Source: CAYIFA01 sp964362625 (GTDB taxonomy: Bacteria; Patescibacteriota; Minisyncoccia; 1-14-0-10-42-19). Taken from it: a DNA stretch of 9,168 bases. Each line of letters starts with the position of its first letter. The first letter of the stretch is position 1. The position numbers and the translations under genes are program-made. The DNA lies in NCBI GenBank assembly GCA_964362625.1, contig CAYIFA010000034.1, positions 1 to 9,168 on the forward strand, in the 5' to 3' direction. Below, one piece after another: positions 1 through 5,047 of this stretch. The notes below the pieces were generated by a model. That model was not told the DNA's origin and made no database searches. It saw nothing but the letters and a program-made list of their open reading frames with translations.

Positions 1-584
1 AGGCAGCGCGTAATGCATGGCGTGGAATTAAAGACGCTATTCGTCTAAAACCGCTTTGGGCGGCCGCTTGTTTTATATTTTTATTCCAAATGAGCCCTAA
101 TTTCGGCGCGGCGCTGTATTACTATGAAAAAGATGCTCTTAAATTTTCCGATGTTTTGATCGGCCACATCGATACCGTGGGGAGCATCGGATTTGTTTTA
201 GGAACTTTTCTGTTTGGATTGATATCGCAAAGAATTTCGCATGAAAAAATGCTTCGCGCGATCATGATAAGCGGAGTAGTTTCCACGCTTGCCTATCTTC
301 TATTCGTGAATGCCGCAAGCGCATTTATTGTTAGTGCTTTTGCCGGGGTTGTCGCGGTGGTCGCCTTTCTTGGAATTTTGAATATCGCCGCGACGGTTTG
401 TCCAAAAAATGCCGAAGGAACCGTTTTCGCGCTGTTGATGTCAATATCAAATTTCGGCTCACAGCTTGGCGCGATGTCCGGCGGCAAGCTCTATGAAACA
501 ATTGGTTATTCCTGGCTCGTTCTGATTTCCGCCGCGTTTACCGCCTGCATGTGGTTTTTCTTGCCACTAGTTCGTCAAAAATAA
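1..584 (+). CDS. MFS transporter, BT1 (folate/biopterin)-like, C-terminal part
   Basis: The reading frame is open from position 3 to a TAA at 582-584, so the gene enters from the left edge. The first ATG inside the window (90) is internal, because coding sequence with a typical membrane-protein pattern runs upstream of it (LKPLWAAACFIFLFQ). About 194 residues are visible, with roughly six hydrophobic segments, which matches the C-terminal half of a 12-helix major facilitator permease. The stretch around MSPNFGAALYYYEKDALKFS followed by a GS..FVLGTFLFG segment resembles the BT1 folate-biopterin transporter group (family knowledge recalled, not searched). It would act in the cytoplasmic membrane and import a small organic solute by secondary transport; the substrate cannot be told from this part. 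Its end faces sbmA and the two share a terminator. A generic MFS permease is the main alternative. Confidence 0.82.
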   Translation, partial: AARNAWRGIKDAIRLKPLWAAACFIFLFQMSPNFGAALYYYEKDALKFSDVLIGHIDTVGSIGFVLGTFLFGLISQRISHEKMLRAIMISGVVSTLAYLLFVNAASAFIVSAFAGVVAVVAFLGILNIAATVCPKNAEGTVFALLMSISNFGSQLGAMSGGKLYETIGYSWLVLISAAFTACMWFFLPLVRQK

Positions 585-588
585 ATCA

Positions 589-616
589 AAGCCCCCGGTT
601 TAATGCCCGGGGGTTT
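589..616. terminator. Bidirectional intrinsic terminator between MFS and sbmA
   Basis: A 7-bp all-GC stem (CCCCCGG 592-598 with CCGGGGG 607-613) encloses the loop TTTAATGC. It is flanked by A residues on the left and TTT on the right, so A-T pairs extend the stem and both strands have a T-rich tail. It lies 8 bp after the MFS stop and just past the end of sbmA on the other strand, so it can end both convergent transcripts. Confidence 0.88.
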
Positions 617-621
617 CTGCG

Positions 622-1635
622 CTATTGAGTTCTGTATTTTAAAAGATCTGCCTCAAATTCATGCAGGCGCATCCATACCGAGCGGAGCTTTGTAATCTTT
701 GTCCAATTGTCAATCAAAAATGAAAAGCTACCCCAAACTTTAAAGAACGCATTGTTCACCTGCATTAGAATTCCAAGGGTTATGGCGCCCGTAAAAAGAT
801 TGGGTCCCATAATTATGTCCGGCACAAGTCCCACGCCAACATCATAGAATGTTAGCCAGAGATCAAAATATCCATAGTGCAGATACAAACGGCTGTAATT
901 GTATTGTATGCCCGTAAAAAGACCGATAAAGGTATTGTTTTCAAAACGGCGTGCTCGGTCATCTTCACTAAGCACCAGCTCTTTTCTGAATGCCGCTTCG
1001 ACTTTTTGATTGTTATATTCGAGCTTGGGCAGACGCCAGCCCACGAGCCACGAAATCGCCATGCCGCCGAAAGTTGCGGCAAGCGCAATCCACACCAGTG
1101 AACCGGGAATTCCCGCCAGCATTTCGATTTTTACTCCGGCGCTTAATTTCCAAAGAACCGGAATAAAAGCGGCGAGTGTCATAACGGATCTAACCGCTCG
1201 CAAACCCAACGATTCAATAATTTCTCCTAACTCTTTTGCGTCCTCTTGAATACGTTGGGAGGCGCCTTCAATTTTTTGTTCGACTGGCTGCCACCCCGGA
1301 ATATAATGGAAAGTAATCGCTTTACGCCAGCGCAGAGCATAGTGGCGCGTTAAGAAATTTACTGCCGAAGCAATAATGACATAGGGGATAACGAGATACG
1401 CCCATTCGAGTAGCGAGGCGTAGAAGTCGTTTACCGTATGCGCTTGTGCCTTTCCCAGTATGTCATAAAAGCGGCCGTACCAATCGTTGAATTTTACCGA
1501 TAGCTGAACTTGTAGCCAGATACAAAAAATAAGAAAAGCCCCGCCGCCGTATGCCCACCAAACCCATTTTTTGCTGGCAAAGAACGCTTTAATCACTCGG
1601 AGCCCCCGGTGGATTTCCGTTCGTGTTTTTTTCAA
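622..1635 (-). CDS. sbmA: SbmA/BacA-like peptide transporter
   Basis: This 337-residue membrane protein matches the SbmA/BacA family closely by recall of E. coli SbmA. Recognisable blocks are IEGASQRIQED (residues 122-132), followed by MTLAAFIPVLWKLS, then LPKLEYNNQKVEAAFRKEL with SEDD (202-226), and GAITLGILMQ with SFLIDNW (283-311). SbmA proteins are dimeric, proton-driven importers of the inner membrane that take up microcins, proline-rich peptides and other peptides; they share the membrane fold of certain ABC importers but have no ATPase domain. E. coli SbmA has about 406 residues. Here the first roughly 65 residues, which include an extra N-terminal membrane segment, are absent. The start is TTG (1633-1635): a TAA lies in frame seven codons upstream and no ATG intervenes. 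A weak AAAGAG precedes it. The family assignment is firm, the substrate unknown; the family is best known from Proteobacteria, so acquisition by transfer is possible. Confidence 0.9.
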   Translation of the reverse strand: MKKTRTEIHRGLRVIKAFFASKKWVWWAYGGGAFLIFCIWLQVQLSVKFNDWYGRFYDILGKAQAHTVNDFYASLLEWAYLVIPYVIIASAVNFLTRHYALRWRKAITFHYIPGWQPVEQKIEGASQRIQEDAKELGEIIESLGLRAVRSVMTLAAFIPVLWKLSAGVKIEMLAGIPGSLVWIALAATFGGMAISWLVGWRLPKLEYNNQKVEAAFRKELVLSEDDRARRFENNTFIGLFTGIQYNYSRLYLHYGYFDLWLTFYDVGVGLVPDIIMGPNLFTGAITLGILMQVNNAFFKVWGSFSFLIDNWTKITKLRSVWMRLHEFEADLLKYRTQ

Positions 1636-1652
1636 CGAACTCTTTATTGGAT

Positions 1653-1682
1653 ATTAAAGTCCGATAAGTATTATGATGTCAA
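1653..1682 (-). promoter_or_regulatory. Promoter of sbmA
   Basis: On the minus strand a perfect -35 box TTGACA (1682 to 1677) is followed after 18 bp by TTTAAT (1658 to 1653, 4 of 6 to consensus). The predicted transcript starts about 10 nt before the TTG start codon, giving a very short leader. Confidence 0.65.
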
Positions 1683-1683
1683 T

Positions 1684-1702
1684 CTAGCTAGGAGATCTCT
1701 CC
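1684..1702. repeat. Palindromes between the divergent promoters
   Basis: An 8-bp perfect palindrome CTAGCTAG (1684-1691) adjoins an inverted repeat GGAGA-TC-TCTCC (1691-1702). They lie just upstream of the sbmA -35 box and between two divergent promoters, where a regulator could bind. No regulator gene is seen and the repeats are short, so an operator role is only a possibility. Confidence 0.3.
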
Positions 1703-1736
1703 GAAAAAATGCCTAAAAACAAAGATATTCCAGCTA

Positions 1737-1765
1737 TTGACAAAAAATCAATTTGGGTGTATAAT
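1737..1765 (+). promoter_or_regulatory. Perfect consensus sigma70-type promoter of the high-GC gene
   Basis: TTGACA (1737-1742), a spacer of exactly 17 bp, and TATAAT (1760-1765) give a 12-of-12 match at optimal spacing. Transcription should begin near 1772, leaving a leader of about 65 nt before the ATG at 1836. A TTG start for the downstream gene at 1737 is ruled out because those bases are the -35 box. A promoter this strong suggests high constitutive transcription unless the leader controls it. Confidence 0.9.
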
Positions 1766-1779
1766 TAAAGGTAGAAAAA

Positions 1780-1803
1780 ATGTTCTATGCAATAAACCCG
1801 TAA
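1780..1803 (+). CDS. Possible 7-codon leader peptide
   Basis: ATG at 1780 begins a seven-codon frame MFYAINP that ends in TAA at 1801-1803. An AAAGG (1767-1771) lies 8 nt upstream and could act as a weak ribosome site. The frame ends two bases before a stable hairpin (1806-1822) that covers the edge of the next gene's ribosome site. Seven codons can occur by chance, so only the arrangement supports it. Confidence 0.3.
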   Translation: MFYAINP

Positions 1804-1805
1804 AC

Positions 1806-1822
1806 CCGCTACTTGGTAGCGG
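1806..1822 (+). promoter_or_regulatory. Leader hairpin next to the ribosome binding site
   Basis: CCGCTAC (1806-1812) and GTAGCGG (1816-1822) form a perfect 7-bp stem with the loop TTG. The stem ends on the GG that begins the Shine-Dalgarno run GGAGGAGGAA (1821-1830), leaving AGGAGG (1823-1828) 7 nt before the ATG at 1836. It may stabilise the mRNA or tune ribosome access. Confidence 0.55.
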
Positions 1823-1835
1823 AGGAGGAAGGGCG

Positions 1836-2279
1836 ATGAAGACGGTCGAGGCAAGGCTGATTTCGAGGTCCAAGGACGGCAAGCGGGCGCAGGTGGTGGT
1901 TCTCGAAACGCAGGTGGGCGGCAAGAAGATTTCGGTGACCCGCCATGTCAAGCGTGAGGGCGGCGTCTGGGTCGGGCTGAACCCCGATTCACGGGCCATC
2001 CCGGCGAACCAGGAGTTCGGCGAGGCGGCCGATGCTCGTCGCTACGTTCTGGAGATGGCGAGAGAAATTTTCGCCAAGGTGGAAGCGGTCGACCCGTCAA
2101 ACGTCGAGTTGGTCAAGCGGGCGGGTGGCGACGCCACGAAGGCCAAGGAGATGCGCAGCGCGGCGATCGTGCGCGCGGCGGCCAACGTCGTGGCGGCCGA
2201 GCAGGAGCACCAGCTCGCTCAGCAGGCCTTGAAGGTCTGTCAGGAGGAGTATCCACTCATCGTTCGGTTCGAATTCTGA
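1836..2279 (+). CDS. Hypothetical protein, 147 aa, high-GC and compositionally foreign
   Basis: I do not recognise this family. The ATG at 1836 is chosen because AGGAGG ends 7 nt upstream and a consensus promoter lies before it; the frame is open further upstream, but that stretch is promoter and leader. The N-terminal half alternates charged and beta-branched residues (KRAQVVVLETQVGGKKISVT), suggesting beta strands. From about residue 68 it turns helical and alanine-rich (AADARRYVLEMAREIFAKVE, later AAIVRAAANVVAAEQEHQLA), so a small strand-plus-helix protein is likely. There is no signal peptide or membrane segment, so it is probably cytoplasmic. Composition is unlike the neighbours: 39 of 60 bases are G or C in 1861-1920 and 41 of 60 in 2101-2160, against 26 of 60 in 4201-4260 of the protease gene, and all 11 lysines use AAG. 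With its own promoter and terminator it forms an isolated unit, possibly acquired. The gene is likely real; the function is unknown. Confidence 0.85.
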   Translation: MKTVEARLISRSKDGKRAQVVVLETQVGGKKISVTRHVKREGGVWVGLNPDSRAIPANQEFGEAADARRYVLEMAREIFAKVEAVDPSNVELVKRAGGDATKAKEMRSAAIVRAAANVVAAEQEHQLAQQALKVCQEEYPLIVRFEF

Positions 2280-2284
2280 CCCAA

Positions 2285-2328
2285 GGGGACAACCCCGACA
2301 GGGCTATCGCAAGGTAGTCCTGTTTTCT
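2285..2328 (+). terminator. Intrinsic terminator of the high-GC gene
   Basis: A small hairpin GGGG-ACAA-CCCC (2285-2296) is followed by a 9-bp stem, ACAGGGCTA (2298-2306) with TAGTCCTGT (2315-2323), containing one G-T pair and the loop TCGCAAGG, then TTTCT. It directly abuts the stop of the convergent nuclease gene (TAG on the minus strand at 2329-2327). Its loop differs from that of the other two terminators in the window. Confidence 0.75.
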
Positions 2329-3022
2329 ATTGCGACAGCTCCGAGCGTTTCTCCACCCAAACACAGCGGTCGCAGTTGCGATTGGAGCCCGGATAATCTG
2401 AATTCAAAAATTCAACCATTTCCGATAGTTTTTTTTCGAAATCCGTCAATTTAATTTTAACCGGATCAAGATGGGCGATAAACTCCATCAATAGCGATGA
2501 ATCATTGCGGTCTTTTGTAAAGTAATGAACTAAGTAGGCGATATCAGCAATCTTATTGCCGAGTTCGCGTAGCATCAGGGCATAACCATGCAACTGCGAG
2601 CGGTAATATTTTTGTTTATCTTCTTTGGGTTGGTCGCCGGATGACTTGAAGTCAACCGGAATTAATTCATCTTCGGCATTGATAAAAACTTCATCAAGCC
2701 GGCCGGCCAAAATATAACCGCCCGACTCATTTGTGAATTTCAACGCGGTGAAAGTATTGCGCCACGGATCAAGCACTGACAAATCCTCAAACAGTCGTAT
2801 GTTTTTTAGTTCTTTTTTATCAGCGATTTCCGGCGGGAGCTTTTTGAGTTTGCGGAAAAAATCGTAGCGATGCTTCATCTTCTCATCCATCGCGTCATTC
2901 AGGCGCATTGGTATGGATGGAGCGCGGCCAATATGCTGGTCCATCCAAAAGCAGGCTCGGCAGTCGTCAAAGCCGTAAAGCCCGCTTGGTGATAATTTCC
3001 ATAATCCTTCTTTGGTTTGCAT
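2327..3022 (-). CDS. Cas4/RecB-like PD-(D/E)XK nuclease
   Basis: This is a predicted 231-residue nuclease of the Cas4/RecB-like PD-(D/E)XK group. From the chosen start the motifs are, in order: a first cysteine pair in DDCRACFW (C21, C24), GRLDE with metal-binding D110, PVDFKSS with D124 and K126, QLHGY (Q143, Y147; the QxxxY motif), and a last cysteine pair in NCDRCVW (C217, C220). In this group the four cysteines typically hold an iron-sulfur cluster and the acidic residues bind the metal that cleaves DNA. No cas genes or CRISPR repeats are nearby, so a role in repair or recombination is more likely than adaptation. The frame can be extended to GTG 3070 or TTG 3076, but neither has a ribosome site. 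ATG 3022 places WKLSPSGL near the N-terminus, as I recall for relatives, and sits right behind a promoter (3027-3054), suggesting a leaderless mRNA. The nuclease fold is well supported; the exact role is not. Confidence 0.87.
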   Translation of the reverse strand: MQTKEGLWKLSPSGLYGFDDCRACFWMDQHIGRAPSIPMRLNDAMDEKMKHRYDFFRKLKKLPPEIADKKELKNIRLFEDLSVLDPWRNTFTALKFTNESGGYILAGRLDEVFINAEDELIPVDFKSSGDQPKEDKQKYYRSQLHGYALMLRELGNKIADIAYLVHYFTKDRNDSSLLMEFIAHLDPVKIKLTDFEKKLSEMVEFLNSDYPGSNRNCDRCVWVEKRSELSQ

Positions 3023-3026
3023 ATTA

Positions 3027-3054
3027 ATTACAAAATATTTATTTAATTTGTCAA
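3027..3054 (-). promoter_or_regulatory. Promoter of the nuclease gene, probably leaderless
   Basis: On the minus strand TTGACA (3054 to 3049), a 16-bp spacer and TGTAAT (3032 to 3027, 5 of 6) lie so that only four bases separate the -10 box from the ATG at 3022. Transcription would start on or beside the A of the start codon. There is no Shine-Dalgarno sequence, which agrees with leaderless initiation. Confidence 0.6.
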
Positions 3055-3055
3055 G

Positions 3056-3083
3056 TTGACGTTTATCCACAGGCAACTAACAT
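3056..3083 (+). promoter_or_regulatory. Upstream promoter of the leader RNA / protease operon
   Basis: TTGACG (3056-3061, 5 of 6), a 16-bp spacer and TAACAT (3078-3083, 4 of 6) point rightward, with an expected start near 3090. The -35 box is one base from the divergent nuclease -35 box. The spacer contains a DnaA-box match. It is the only plausible promoter I see for the structured RNA at 3119-3217. Confidence 0.45.
3063..3071 (+). promoter_or_regulatory. Perfect DnaA-box match
   Basis: TTATCCACA (3063-3071) equals the consensus bacterial DnaA box. It lies between the -35 and -10 boxes of the rightward promoter and 9 bp upstream of the leftward -35 box, so bound DnaA could affect both. It is a single site without an AT-rich unwinding cluster, so it does not mark an origin; a chance match is possible. 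Confidence 0.35.
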
Positions 3084-3089
3084 TAATTT

Positions 3090-3120
3090 AGTTTAACATC
3101 CAGATTCATTAAACTGAATC
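3090..3120 (+). repeat. Overlapping inverted repeats upstream of the structured RNA
   Basis: Two mutually exclusive stems can form: AGTTTAA (3090-3096) with TTAAACT (3109-3115), 7 bp with a 12-nt loop, or GATTCA (3103-3108) with TGAATC (3115-3120), 6 bp with a 6-nt loop. The second would compete with the outer helix of the next element, which starts at 3119. They could be alternative folds of a regulatory leader or a protein operator. Confidence 0.4.
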
Positions 3121-3217
3121 CCAGAAAGGAAAGGCAATGCCGACGCCAACATGCGGAGGTAACTCTATCCCTAAGGATAGATTTTGGGCGTGCCTAAAAC
3201 CTTTGCTGGGATTTTTT
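3119..3217 (+). ncRNA. Predicted structured RNA (leader element or small RNA) ending in T6
   Basis: TCCCAGAAAGG (3119-3129) pairs with CCTTTGCTGGGA (3200-3211) as 11 bp with one bulged G, immediately followed by six T (3212-3217), as in an intrinsic terminator. Inside, GGC (3133-3135) plus ACGCC (3143-3147) pair with GGCGTGCC (3187-3194) as 8 bp with a bulge on the left side. Within that are two small hairpins: GGAG-GTAA-CTCT (3155-3166, a GNRA loop) and TATCC-CTAA-GGATA (3166-3179; these share base 3166, so one terminal pair opens). This nested branched fold resembles a riboswitch, an attenuator or a small RNA. I compared it by memory with the common riboswitch, SRP and T-box consensus motifs and found no match. 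The frame is open through it from ATG 3137, but the protease start at 3284 makes that translation unlikely. Pairing was found by hand; conservation is untested. Confidence 0.45.
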
Positions 3218-3234
3218 GCTAGAAAGGAGAAGGG

Positions 3235-3262
3235 TTGGACCTTGAAAACTTCAAGTTATAAA
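3235..3262 (+). promoter_or_regulatory. Proximal promoter of the protease operon with palindromic spacer
   Basis: TTGGAC (3235-3240, a weak -35) and TATAAA (3257-3262, 5 of 6) are 16 bp apart. The spacer is almost exactly the palindrome CTTGAA-AAC-TTCAAG (3241-3255). A start near 3269 would leave a leader of about 15 nt carrying the AGGAGG at 3270-3275. A protein bound to the palindrome would cover the promoter. Confidence 0.45.
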
Positions 3263-3283
3263 TTCCGAGAGGAGGAGAAAATC

Positions 3284-5047
3284 ATGAAGTATGCAGTTTC
3301 GTTGATTGCGGCAGTGCTATTTTCGCTGGCAACTTATGCTAGCGCCGAGATTGATCTGGTAAAGGTCGATGCCGAGCTAAAAAATCTGACCGAAGATGAA
3401 CGGAAGGCGCTCGCTAAAATTCCCGACAAGCCATATTTTCTTTTGGGCATCGAAAACAAAGGCGGCAAAAGCCAGTGGGAACAATATCTGGAAATCCGCA
3501 AAATGATGCGTTCAAAAATGGGGCAATTCGCTTCTGCCGGCAATTCACTTGTTGATCGCAGTCAGCCGGAATACCGAGCTGATGACACTTTGCAAAGTTC
3601 GATTGAAATTGCTGGCCGCAAAGTTCAGGTTATTTATATCGGACATCGGCTGACCGAAGACGGCATGTACGCGCTGAGAACCAAACAAGGCGAACGAAAT
3701 CTGGCCGAATTTTCACCGCTTTATGAAAAATACAAGACCCGTTGGGCAGTTGGTAAGAGCGCCACATGGGGTTTGTCTGATGATGAATGGCTGGCCGCGC
3801 GCCAGCTACTCAGCCATCAGCAGTTTGAGCGGGTTAAGCAATTCGTTCATGAAGAAGTCGTGAAAGGCGCGGTTGAAGCAAATACCAAATACTTTGGAGC
3901 CATGGGTTTCTTTAAGCAAGTCATGGATAAAAGAGCCGAAGTTTTGGTTGATCCGGAATACGCTAAGCGCGCGGCTTTGCCGCTCGGGGCGTCAAAGTTA
4001 AATTCCGATGACATATTGCCAGTGCCGTATGTTCGTACGGAAGACTTTTTGCCGGATTTGTTTATCTTCGGGCCGGGAAGTTTTTTTGGTGGGCTGGCTC
4101 TGGTGGGTTTCCCGCAGACCGAAAGAATTGCGTACGTGGATATGCGCGCTTCAATGATGGATTATATCCTCGGCGGACAGAATACCGCGGCTCATGAATT
4201 TGTTCACGTGAACAAGCACTTGCAGAACTTCGTAATGGGCGCGTATTTTGATGTTGAGATTTTTGCCGAAATGGCCACTGGCGTTTGGCAATCGGATTTG
4301 CTCAACTACATCTGGCATCCGTATTATGCGCATTGGCGGGATCTCGCCGATATTTACTTTGGTTATGATGTTATTGCAATGCAGCGCCGGCTATTCCCGG
4401 AAGGCGTAGAGAGTCTTGGGATTACCGATGTAAATCGGAAAGAGTTTGAGGAAAACGCCAAGCGCGTTGAAGAAATCGCCAAGGAATTCAAGGGATTTAT
4501 CGCCAAACTGCATGTGGAGTTTTATGCTGACCCGCTAAAGTGGAGCGCGATAAATACTAAGTTCTGCGATAAAGCCGCGATGTTAAGAATCATGTTTGCG
4601 CTTAACTACGAGCCAGCCGGTCTGTTTGATCCCAATAAAAAGGGGTCAGACGGCAAAGTTGTGTCGCCGGCAGTTCAAACCAAAGAGTGGCTGATGAAGG
4701 AAGAAGAGGCCGGCCGTATTGCCCGTCTTGCCAAGTTGGCAATGGACAAAACCGGAACAGTGCGGGGAGAAGATAAAAAGCAAGCGGAAGAGAACGATAA
4801 AGAACTTCCGAAACTTTTCGATCAGTTCAAGTGCCCAGTAGAAAGTAATTCATATTTGGCTTCGCGTCAGGAGCAAGCCGAATTGGCGGCTGCCGTTGAG
4901 CGTTGGATTGAGCGTGCGAAAGCCGGAGATGTATTGGCGCGAGCCATGCTTATCCGCGCGACCGGAAGCGCGTTTAAAGAAAAGCAATCGTTTGCTGATC
5001 TCATTCCTAATTTGATCAAAATGCTGAAAAGGGAGGTGTGGAGATGA
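3284..5047 (+). CDS. Exported HExxH zinc-metalloprotease-like protein
   Basis: The predicted protein has 587 residues. The ATG at 3284 is chosen because AGGAGG (3270-3275) lies 8 nt upstream and the product then starts with a clean Sec signal peptide: K2, a hydrophobic core (residues 4-16) and AxA at 19-21 with cleavage before E22. The frame is open back to ATG 3137, but that would bury the signal peptide 49 residues deep. At residues 304-308 there is HEFVH, the HExxH zinc-protease motif, preceded by NTAA. Downstream, E325 or E329 in VEIFAEMATG lies 17 or 21 residues after the second histidine, suitable for the third zinc ligand of gluzincins. The N-terminal third and the lysine/glutamate-rich C-terminus match no domain I know. 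It should act outside the membrane on proteins or peptidoglycan-linked substrates (inference). Its stop overlaps the start of the lipoprotein gene. The family is unrecognised; the catalytic motif is clear but activity unproven. Confidence 0.85.
   Translation: MKYAVSLIAAVLFSLATYASAEIDLVKVDAELKNLTEDERKALAKIPDKPYFLLGIENKGGKSQWEQYLEIRKMMRSKMGQFASAGNSLVDRSQPEYRADDTLQSSIEIAGRKVQVIYIGHRLTEDGMYALRTKQGERNLAEFSPLYEKYKTRWAVGKSATWGLSDDEWLAARQLLSHQQFERVKQFVHEEVVKGAVEANTKYFGAMGFFKQVMDKRAEVLVDPEYAKRAALPLGASKLNSDDILPVPYVRTEDFLPDLFIFGPGSFFGGLALVGFPQTERIAYVDMRASMMDYILGGQNTAAHEFVHVNKHLQNFVMGAYFDVEIFAEMATGVWQSDLLNYIWHPYYAHWRDLADIYFGYDVIAMQRRLFPEGVESLGITDVNRKEFEENAKRVEEIAKEFKGFIAKLHVEFYADPLKWSAINTKFCDKAAMLRIMFALNYEPAGLFDPNKKGSDGKVVSPAVQTKEWLMKEEEAGRIARLAKLAMDKTGTVRGEDKKQAEENDKELPKLFDQFKCPVESNSYLASRQEQAELAAAVERWIERAKAGDVLARAMLIRATGSAFKEKQSFADLIPNLIKMLKREVWR

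Noticed and set aside
1737..1835. Start of the high-GC gene at TTG 1737
   Set aside because: Those bases form the -35 box of a perfect promoter; the RNA begins about 35 bp later.
2327..3022. CRISPR-Cas locus suggested by the Cas4-like protein
   Set aside because: No direct-repeat array and no other cas gene in the window.
3063..3071. Replication origin suggested by a perfect DnaA box
   Set aside because: Only one box was seen, with no box cluster, no unwinding region and no dnaA or dnaN nearby.
3023..3076. Nuclease start at TTG 3076 or GTG 3070
   Set aside because: No ribosome site; the added 16 to 18 codons are AT-rich and contain the promoter. Not fully excluded.
3119..3217. SRP RNA, T-box or a known riboswitch
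   Set aside because: The conserved core sequences of these families as I recall them are absent.
3137..3283. N-terminal extension of the protease from ATG 3137, which has a purine-rich AAAGGAAAGG upstream
   Set aside because: It would place a typical signal peptide 49 residues inside the protein, and the stretch folds as RNA. ATG 3284 has AGGAGG at good spacing.
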